64,000 nt of DNA, from contig NZ_AP024523.1 in NCBI RefSeq assembly GCF_024346585.1, forward strand, positions 1,807,001 through 1,871,000. Reading direction: 5' to 3'. Shown piece after piece: positions 58,248 to 64,000 of the stretch. The stretch's first letter is position 1. Every line of letters starts with the position of its first letter. The DNA is from Streptococcus toyakuensis. Its GTDB lineage: Bacteria > Bacillota > Bacilli > Lactobacillales > Streptococcaceae. The translations under genes were made by a program, and so were the position numbers. The notes under the pieces were generated by a model. That model was not told the origin of the DNA. It saw only the letters and a program-made list of their open reading frames with translations, and did not search any database.

Positions 58248-58280
58248 ATAATACTAGACCATCCTTAAACTTTGCTTAAG
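58248..58280 (-). promoter_or_regulatory. CiaR-controlled promoter of csRNA copy 3
   Basis: Minus strand CTTAAG-CAAAG-TTTAAG (58264-58280), 10 bp, -10 TATTAT (58248-58253). It begins 15 bp after the stop of the acetyltransferase gene. Confidence 0.88.
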
Positions 58281-58294
58281 AAAAACAAGTTTTG

Positions 58295-58711
58295 TTATTT
58301 TTCTCTATTCACCCAAGTCATCCCTATACAATTATAGGTGGATAAGATTTCAAAGCCCATAGAACGATAGAATCTCAAGGTTCTTTCTGTCTGTTCTGTC
58401 ACCAGCTGGACTTGATAGACATCTTTGTAAGCCTCTAAAGCCTCTTTCATTAGGGCACTACCAATCCCTTGACGCTGATAGATAGGTAAAACGATTAAAT
58501 CTTGAACCAATACTGATGAGAATCCATCTCCAACCAAACGAATCAAGCCCACCACAGTATCATCATCAAGCGCCACATAAATCGCTAATGAATGAGATAA
58601 GGCCTGCTCCAGCATCTCTGGTTGATGGGTATAATTTGTCCAACCGACAGCCTGATAGAGATGCAAAACATCCTCTAACTTGACAATTTCTTGCTTTTTA
58701 ATAGTGATCAT
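58295..58711 (-). CDS. GNAT-family N-acetyltransferase
   Basis: A 138-aa GNAT enzyme using acetyl-CoA. Motif A is VQDLIVLPIYQRQGIGSALM, with the Q/RxxGxG/A pyrophosphate loop; FYRSMGFEIL marks the C-terminal region. Substrate unknown. It lies 11 bp after a second acetyltransferase gene. Confidence 0.88.
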   Translation of the reverse strand: MITIKKQEIVKLEDVLHLYQAVGWTNYTHQPEMLEQALSHSLAIYVALDDDTVVGLIRLVGDGFSSVLVQDLIVLPIYQRQGIGSALMKEALEAYKDVYQVQLVTEQTERTLRFYRSMGFEILSTYNCIGMTWVNREK

Positions 58712-58722
58712 GTCAACACCTA

Positions 58723-59418
58723 TTAAAGCTCTCTTAAGCTCTTGTACTGTCGTCCATTTTTATCAAAATTTTCAGGAGCCAACCATGCTTCCAATCGAGC
58801 TTTGACTTTGGGCCAGTCCTTATCAATCATAGACAACCAATCCGTATCACGAGTACGCCCCTTATATACGACTGCCTGGCGGAAGGTCCCTTCATAGACA
58901 AATCCCAAACGCTCCGCAGCTCGTCTGGATGGCAGATTAAGAGAATCACATTTCCATTCGTAGCGACGATAGTTAAGCTCCTCAAAAACATAGCGCGCCA
59001 AGAGATAGTGAGCTTCTGTCCCTATTCGTGTTCCCCTGAGCTCTGGAGAAAAAGTGACCGCTCCCACTTCTATCACTCGGTTATTTTGGTCAATGCGCAT
59101 GAGAGAAAAAGTTCCCAAAGCCTTACCAGTTGCCTTGTCTATGATTGCATAGTAAAAACGGTCCTTACGAGCCAACATCTGATTTAAAAGGCTAACCAAC
59201 TCCTCCATATCTGCTACTGGCTCCTGAAAAAGGTAGGTCCACATCTCCCGAGGAGTATCCAGGCCATAAACAGCTAGCAAATCCTCCGCATGTTTTTCTA
59301 CCGAGAGAGCCTCTATCCGAGCATAACGCCCTTCTAAGAAATCAATAGAAGGCAATTCACCTGGTGTATAACCTTCCATTGACTCCCCAACCATTTGACC
59401 ATATTCGTTTACTGGCAT
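58723..59418 (-). CDS. GNAT-family acetyltransferase, RimJ/RimL-like
   Basis: A 231-aa protein of the RimJ/RimL type, which acetylate N termini or small molecules. VGAVTFSPELRGTRIGTEAHY is motif A, followed by NLPSRRAAERLGFVYEGTFR. RBS AAGGAGAAG upstream. Probably co-transcribed with the smaller acetyltransferase downstream. Confidence 0.88.
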   Translation of the reverse strand: MPVNEYGQMVGESMEGYTPGELPSIDFLEGRYARIEALSVEKHAEDLLAVYGLDTPREMWTYLFQEPVADMEELVSLLNQMLARKDRFYYAIIDKATGKALGTFSLMRIDQNNRVIEVGAVTFSPELRGTRIGTEAHYLLARYVFEELNYRRYEWKCDSLNLPSRRAAERLGFVYEGTFRQAVVYKGRTRDTDWLSMIDKDWPKVKARLEAWLAPENFDKNGRQYKSLREL

Positions 59419-59512
59419 CTTTCTTCTCCTTGTTTTACGCTGAAAATACTATATCACAAATTGTTCTCTTTGGAAACTGGCACTGTCTTCAAACTTCATC
59501 CTCAACACTATA

Positions 59513-59932
59513 TTAGTGACCCGTTTTCTGTCTTTTATCCTCTAAGGCTTGATTAATTCGTTGGGTGAGTTTGTGATTTTTCCAGATTTGATACAACCAT
59601 ATCAATCCATAAATTAACAAGAAAAAGAACCAAAGCAAGGGACTCCACAAGGCTGAACCCCAGCCCAAAAATAGAGAGGTCAATACTAAAATAGTAGCTG
59701 TCACTAATAAATGAACTCCTACACGTATACTAAAAGCAAGAAACTCTAGCTTTTCAAGTATTAAAGTCAATACCCCCATAATTCCACCCATTAAAAACAG
59801 AGCTAGAATATTTTTTATCATTGGTTCAGGATAGGTAATACCTGGATAACACTGAGCTAATAACATCATACTCAAATAAAAGAAGGAAGCCGTACGCATT
59901 CCCGATACAAAATAATCAATTAATCGTTTCAT
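59513..59932 (-). CDS. DUF3021 membrane protein, likely LytTR partner
   Basis: A 139-aa protein with four membrane helices (about 15-33, 42-60, 70-92, 98-118) and a basic tail. DUF3021 proteins are typically encoded next to LytTR regulators and are proposed membrane-bound inhibitors or sensors of those regulators. It follows the LytTR gene by 9 bp and is last in the operon. Confidence 0.88.
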   Translation of the reverse strand: MKRLIDYFVSGMRTASFFYLSMMLLAQCYPGITYPEPMIKNILALFLMGGIMGVLTLILEKLEFLAFSIRVGVHLLVTATILVLTSLFLGWGSALWSPLLWFFFLLIYGLIWLYQIWKNHKLTQRINQALEDKRQKTGH

Positions 59933-59941
59933 GATTTTCTC

Positions 59942-60397
59942 CTATAAACCTAGATAATTCATTAAGGACTTAACGTATTTCCGACTCACACTAGATTTGA
60001 TGCCCCGAGTCATTTTAGCCATCATGTTCCCTGAAAAACTATCTGATAACGATTCTAAGTGGTCAATGTTTATAATTGAATGGCGTGATATCTGTATAAA
60101 GTTCCGTCGGTTAATCCTATTCTGAAAGTTTGTCAATGTTTCCTTAGTTTTATAAATCCCGTCTACCGTATAAATGGTCAACAAGTTCTTATCGATATCT
60201 GCTAAAATAAGATCCTCAATTTTCACCATAACCAGATGATCATCCGTTCGAATAGGAATGACCACCTGATTGGTTGTTGAAAATTGTTCTAAATACTCCA
60301 TGACTTCCCTCGCTTGGTCGGTTAACTGAGCTGCCTGAATTACAATATGTGGGTCCTTTTCTGAAAACTCTGCCTTCATTTCAAAACGAATCTTCAT
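59942..60397 (-). CDS. LytTR-family DNA-binding regulator
   Basis: A 151-aa transcription regulator without receiver domain: an N-terminal alpha/beta extension and a C-terminal LytTR domain (about 50-148; VKIEDLILADIDKNLLTIYT, then FIQISRHSIINIDHLESL). It probably binds the phased repeats at 62191-62241 and activates its own operon, held in check by the DUF3021 protein. Confidence 0.92.
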   Translation of the reverse strand: MKIRFEMKAEFSEKDPHIVIQAAQLTDQAREVMEYLEQFSTTNQVVIPIRTDDHLVMVKIEDLILADIDKNLLTIYTVDGIYKTKETLTNFQNRINRRNFIQISRHSIINIDHLESLSDSFSGNMMAKMTRGIKSSVSRKYVKSLMNYLGL

Positions 60398-60415
60398 TTT
60401 CTCTCCAATATACTT

Positions 60416-61258
60416 TTATTTTCTCTTGCTAAACACTTTAACAAATAAAATCCAAAGAAAAATAGCGACAAGACTGATAATAACCACTATAAAGTATGTC
60501 TCTTCCTTTGTCAATAGTTCTTGCCAGTTGATTTGGATTCCCATTTTTTCTTGAAATTCCTTTAACAATCTGCTATTTCCTGTAAATGCAGTTTCTAACC
60601 GCTCTTTCATTAAAATTTGTCGATAGAGAGAAGCAATATAAGTTGCAGGGGTACACTTCATGATAATTTGTGCAAAATCAGGTAATACTCCAATGGGGAT
60701 ATAAGTTCCTACCAAAAATCCAGAAGCAGTCCCCACTATAGTTGCCAGTTTGCCAAGACTATCTACAGATTGAAAACGGTAAATCAAAAGAATATTTACC
60801 ACACTTGAAAGCAGACTGCTTAACAGCATAATCAAAGTAATTTCCGGTAAATAACTGATAACTGGACTTTCTCTAAAATAAAGGCTCATAACAGCAAACA
60901 TAAACACCTGCATGATAAAAGAGATGGCAATACTACTGATTAGATAGGACACCTGTAAACCCCAGCTACCTAAATCTGTCAAGAAGAGATCTTGATCCAC
61001 TTGATTTTCACGATCCTGTACCATTTGTGTAAGAGCCGTAAAACTGGTTGTAATCCCAGTCACAGCCAAGGTCCCACCCATCAGCCAGTTATTTAAAAGG
61101 TTCTTATTATCAGGGAGTTGGGACCAAGCATCCGTCAAGTTCTTCTGCAAAAAAATGATATAAAGGAAGAAGGAAATCAATGCCCCCAATAATGAGAAAA
61201 ATACTCCTGAACGATTACGAAAATATAAGATAAAATTCCGTTTCAATAAAGCTAACAT
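60416..61258 (-). CDS. ABC-2 type transporter permease
   Basis: A 280-aa permease with six membrane helices of the ABC-2 family (drug/peptide/lipid exporters). A large loop lies between helices 1 and 2, and GTYIPIGVLPDFAQIIMKCTP is the ABC-2 signature region. It shares one base with the ATPase stop, so it is coupled. 18 bp before the LytTR gene. Confidence 0.92.
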   Translation of the reverse strand: MLALLKRNFILYFRNRSGVFFSLLGALISFFLYIIFLQKNLTDAWSQLPDNKNLLNNWLMGGTLAVTGITTSFTALTQMVQDRENQVDQDLFLTDLGSWGLQVSYLISSIAISFIMQVFMFAVMSLYFRESPVISYLPEITLIMLLSSLLSSVVNILLIYRFQSVDSLGKLATIVGTASGFLVGTYIPIGVLPDFAQIIMKCTPATYIASLYRQILMKERLETAFTGNSRLLKEFQEKMGIQINWQELLTKEETYFIVVIISLVAIFLWILFVKVFSKRK

Positions 61259-62124
61259 TAGCGAACCTCTCTTCCTGTAAGTGCAATAAAGGCATCATCC
61301 ATAGTACCTGGACGAAACTCAAAAGAATCAATTTCTTCTCGAACTTTTTCCAAATATTCAATGGCTTCCTGTGACGTCCTTGGATAAAAAAGATATTCCA
61401 TCTCATTTTCTTCCTTTACTGTCATTCCAGTCTGTAATAACTTTTCTAAATCCTTCATTTCTTTAAAACGAATTTTTAGGATATTGGATGCATACTGACT
61501 TTTAATAGCCGTCGCAGAACCTTTCGCAATCACTTTCCCATGATCAACGATATAAATCTGATCCGCTTCATCCGCTTCATCCAGATAATGAGTCGTTAAG
61601 ATAATAGTCATCCCTTCATCCTTTTGTAGTCGAGACAGTAAATCCCAAATGGCTTTGCGAGTCTGAATATCTAGACCTGTCGTTGGTTCATCTAAGAAAA
61701 GAATATCTGGCTGTGAAAGAAGAGCACGCGCAATATCAACCCGACGTTTTTGTCCACCTGACAAAGTCCCATATAGTTGTTTCTGGAAAGCAGTCAAGCC
61801 CAGTTGATGGATCAAATCATCCACACGACTTGCTACAATCTCCTTATACTGTTGAGCACGAATCGTGAGATTTTCCCTAACCGTTAACATCTCATCTAGT
61901 ACACTAGCTTGAAAAACAACTCCGATTTTCGTATTTGGCGCATAGCGAATCTGACCTTGTGTCGGCTTTTTCAAGCCGATTAACATGGAAATAGTGGTTG
62001 ATTTACCTGCACCATTGGGACCCAAAATAGCATTGAAACTTCCTTTTTCAAACTCTAACTGAATATCGTCAACAGCCATATGAGTACCGTACCGTTTAAT
62101 CAAATGTTTAGCTTGTAAAATCAT
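61258..62124 (-). CDS. ABC-2 type transporter ATPase
   Basis: A 288-aa exporter ATPase (NatA/CcmA class). Walker A LGPNGAGKSTT near residue 36, signature LSGGQKRRVDIARAL near 132, Walker B ILFLDEPTTGLD near 155, H-loop TTHYLDEADEAD. First gene of the exporter-regulator operon. RBS AGGAGGAAAT. Exported compound unknown. Confidence 0.93.
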   Translation of the reverse strand: MILQAKHLIKRYGTHMAVDDIQLEFEKGSFNAILGPNGAGKSTTISMLIGLKKPTQGQIRYAPNTKIGVVFQASVLDEMLTVRENLTIRAQQYKEIVASRVDDLIHQLGLTAFQKQLYGTLSGGQKRRVDIARALLSQPDILFLDEPTTGLDIQTRKAIWDLLSRLQKDEGMTIILTTHYLDEADEADQIYIVDHGKVIAKGSATAIKSQYASNILKIRFKEMKDLEKLLQTGMTVKEENEMEYLFYPRTSQEAIEYLEKVREEIDSFEFRPGTMDDAFIALTGREVR

Positions 62125-62150
62125 ATTTATTTCCTCCTCTTTACCTCACC

Positions 62151-62156
62151 AGTTTA
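62151..62156 (-). promoter_or_regulatory. probable -10 of the exporter/LytTR operon
   Basis: Minus strand TGT-TAAACT, an extended -10 about 27 bp before the start codon. There is no good -35, in keeping with an activator-dependent promoter. Confidence 0.5.
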
Positions 62157-62190
62157 ACAAAAATAATGAAAGAAAAATCGACTTTTGAGA

Positions 62191-62241
62191 TAAGTGGTTA
62201 AAATGAGAGGTTAAGTGGTGAGATGATTAGGGTTAAGTTAA
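62191..62241. promoter_or_regulatory. phased direct repeats, candidate LytTR binding site
   Basis: TAAGTGGT at 62191-62198 and again at 62212-62219, exactly 21 bp apart (two helical turns). A weaker third copy, TAAGTTAA, lies at 62234-62241. They lie about 35-85 bp upstream of the probable -10, the position of LytTR activator sites. Confidence 0.65.
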
Positions 62242-62328
62242 AGTAGAGAAGGCTACAGCCATTTTTCTCCTACCGAATTGCTAAATGAAGCTTAAAAACA
62301 CTTACAAAAACACATTATATTTTTAAAT

Positions 62329-62549
62329 ATGCGCTATAAAAGAGATGTTTTACCGCATCTGGCCGAAAAATTCAAGAATCGGTAGTATTATTCTCGCCAA
62401 ATCAAACAATAAAAAATTAACTAGAAATCATGACACACAATCCCTTCTATCAAAATGAAACTGCTGAATATGATATGATTGAATTTGAAGCAAGTAAGTA
62501 TTGTCCTGAATTTGAAACTTCCATTAGCCAAATTTTTGACGACAAGTAA
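62329..62549 (+). pseudogene. degenerate small-gene remnant
   Basis: A frame from ATG 62329 reads MRYKRDVLPHLAEKFKNR then TAG, continues open (YYSRQIKQ) to another stop, and after a frame change an ATG at 62430 gives 39 residues (MTHNPFYQNETAEYDMIEFE...). It looks like a decayed coding segment, though the second part could be a small acidic protein. The rest of 62550-62794 shows nothing clear. Confidence 0.3.
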
Positions 62550-62794
62550 ATCCATTAGGAAATAATATATGAAAAGAATTTTCAATACAAGCAAAAAACA
62601 GCTCTTTTTATCCGAGAAGAACTGTTCTATTTTATGAAAGAGAAAGTCACTAGTAACTCTTGTACTTCTCTCTACGTTTTTACTGTTTGAGTTCAAATTT
62701 CTCTTATTTTAGTGTTTGCTTTTGTAGACTGAACTACCAACCAGAACTGTGTTTTTATCTTAGTTGGAACTATTATAGTACGGTTCAGCACTAT

Positions 62795-64000
62795 CTACAA
62801 ATTTTTCAGATGTGTATCAAAATAATTTATCGTGGCAAACCAAGAGTCTACACTTTCTTTCATTAATAAGCGCCAATCTTTTCGATAACGATGATTCGCT
62901 TGATAAGCAACCGTCAACATATGCCCTGTTTCATGGTATTTTTTAAACAAAATGGATTCCCCTTTATAATGTGAAATGATATCATCTATCGCGGATGATG
63001 CATTCCATATTTCATCAACATCGCTTCCTAGTAATAATAAGGGAGAGGAAATTTTACTCACATCAATCTGGGCCCTACTATCTTCAGGAATATGTTTTCC
63101 AAAAAACTTGTTTAACAAGTAATTTCCTAACTGAAATTTTTGATACGGAAGTTCTTTTTGCAAATATGTCCAAGAAGATGAATGAGAGTTGAGTTTTCCC
63201 TTTATTCCCTCAAATATTACATTTGAGGGGGAATTGAGTACCAAACATTGCACATCATCCAAAATACTTTGTCCAGCCAGAACAAGCTCTGCTCCTTTAG
63301 AGCGACCATATATTCCTATTTTTGTATTATCAACTTGAGGATGATGGTATAGAAAATCTTTCGCCTCCTCCAGACATTCTATCGGAATTCGTTCTAAATT
63401 TTGAGATAATCCCTCTAAACCAAAATAAGCTATCGCAAGACAAATATAGCCTCTTGAAGATAAAAGTTGGGCAATATTCTGAGCTTTTTCAATTCTTCCC
63501 TCACTACCGCTAACAATAATCACGGCTGGCGCCCTTCTTAACTTTTCATCATAGAATAATCGACCTTGAAAATGCTTGTCATAGATATCTTGATATCTTA
63601 CTCCTAGATTCATATAACGCCTTACGAAACTTTGCTCCGCGACCACATCTTTCCCCAGCTTGATTTTAATTTCAACACCAAAACAATCTCGTAATGGAAT
63701 TCTATCAAGAGAACTCGGTAATCTCCTTTTCCTATTCTTCAACGGTTTCGCATTAAAGAATAATCCCATTTCTGAAACCCCTTTATAAGATCCCGAAATA
63801 GATGCTGTCTGAGAGGTATCAATCATACCGTCCTGATCAGATAAAAAAATTGCGGTTGATTTCCATATAACATCATGATCTAAAAGCAAGGGAGCATTTA
63901 TACAGTAATAATCAGACAGGTACATTTCTACACAATACATTGCCCTTGGTTCTAAACCATTAATAGCAATATAAAAAGATTCATCCGCTAAATCTGTTTG
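62795..64000 (-). CDS. acyl-CoA thioesterase / BAAT-family alpha/beta hydrolase (partial)
   Basis: 402 codons to the right edge; the frame stays open past an internal ATG at 63940, with NGLEPRAMYCVEMYL reading across it, so the start lies outside. N-terminal acyl-CoA thioesterase beta-sandwich, then a BAAT C-terminal alpha/beta-hydrolase domain: nucleophile Ser in GIYGRSKGAELVLA, Asp in LLLLGSDVDEIWN, His in HETGHML. Bacterial members have been linked to acyl transfer or thioester hydrolysis; the substrate here is unknown. Confidence 0.88.
   Translation of the reverse strand, partial: QTDLADESFYIAINGLEPRAMYCVEMYLSDYYCINAPLLLDHDVIWKSTAIFLSDQDGMIDTSQTASISGSYKGVSEMGLFFNAKPLKNRKRRLPSSLDRIPLRDCFGVEIKIKLGKDVVAEQSFVRRYMNLGVRYQDIYDKHFQGRLFYDEKLRRAPAVIIVSGSEGRIEKAQNIAQLLSSRGYICLAIAYFGLEGLSQNLERIPIECLEEAKDFLYHHPQVDNTKIGIYGRSKGAELVLAGQSILDDVQCLVLNSPSNVIFEGIKGKLNSHSSSWTYLQKELPYQKFQLGNYLLNKFFGKHIPEDSRAQIDVSKISSPLLLLGSDVDEIWNASSAIDDIISHYKGESILFKKYHETGHMLTVAYQANHRYRKDWRLLMKESVDSWFATINYFDTHLKNL

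Noticed and set aside
62421..62696. 91-codon minus-strand frame
   Set aside because: No RBS and no domain; it lies opposite a decayed coding segment and AT-rich spacer.

Overview
The window is chromosomal DNA of a mitis-group Streptococcus (S. mitis / S. oralis / S. pneumoniae cluster) carrying a 27-kb integrative conjugative element. The group is indicated by BOX interspersed repeats, CiaR-controlled small RNA genes, an LPxTG-anchored SpuA-type pullulanase and the housekeeping run uppS-cdsA-rseP-proS-bgl-glmS. It is probably not typical S. pneumoniae. In the pneumococcal genomes I know, bgl, glmS, a luciferase-like oxidoreductase and spuA are neighbours. Here a mannitol operon lies between glmS and the oxidoreductase, and a seven-gene methyltransferase/ABC-transporter operon lies between the oxidoreductase and spuA. 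The spuA side also abuts rpoB.

Region 1 (1-2050): the 5' part of rpoB (minus strand), its leader and promoter, then the first 38 codons of an Mga-type regulator.

Region 2 (about 2051-29042): a Tn916-family element inserted in that regulator gene; the rest of the gene resumes at 29043 in the same frame. The Tn916 backbone (orf23 to orf13, tet(M) with its attenuator, orf6, orf9, orf7, orf8, xis, int) is interrupted in orf9 by a 5,084-bp Tn917 with erm(B), tnpR and tnpA, flanked by the 5-bp duplication AGGTA. This is a Tn3872-like layout conferring tetracycline and macrolide-lincosamide-streptogramin B resistance. Compared with the Tn916 core I know, it carries two extra genes: a 1,014-residue thioester/VaFE surface adhesin with an SPKTG sorting signal at the left end, and a VOC-fold gene with its own promoter and terminator. 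orf17 appears to have a one-base frameshift.

Region 3 (29043-41308): the regulator remnant; spuA with a cre site over its -35 box; then, on the minus strand, two MtaA/CmuA-type methyltransferase paralogues, a small membrane protein and a polar amino-acid ABC transporter in one apparent operon; then a luciferase-like monooxygenase and a BOX element.

Region 4 (41311-55336, minus strand): mannitol operon mtlA-mtlR-mtlF-mtlD with a likely MtlR operator; glmS; a GH1 6-phospho-beta-glucosidase; proS; rseP/eep; cdsA; uppS.

Region 5 (55337-64000): rich in small elements. It has a second BOX, three CiaR-driven small RNAs of about 97 nt, ruvB, and a complete Fst-type type I toxin-antitoxin module (30-aa toxin, convergent antisense RNA, shared terminator, direct repeats). 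Two GNAT acetyltransferases follow, then an ABC exporter / LytTR regulator / DUF3021 operon with 21-bp-phased repeats upstream, and a partial acyl-CoA thioesterase/BAAT-family hydrolase at the edge. No tRNA, rRNA or CRISPR array was seen.
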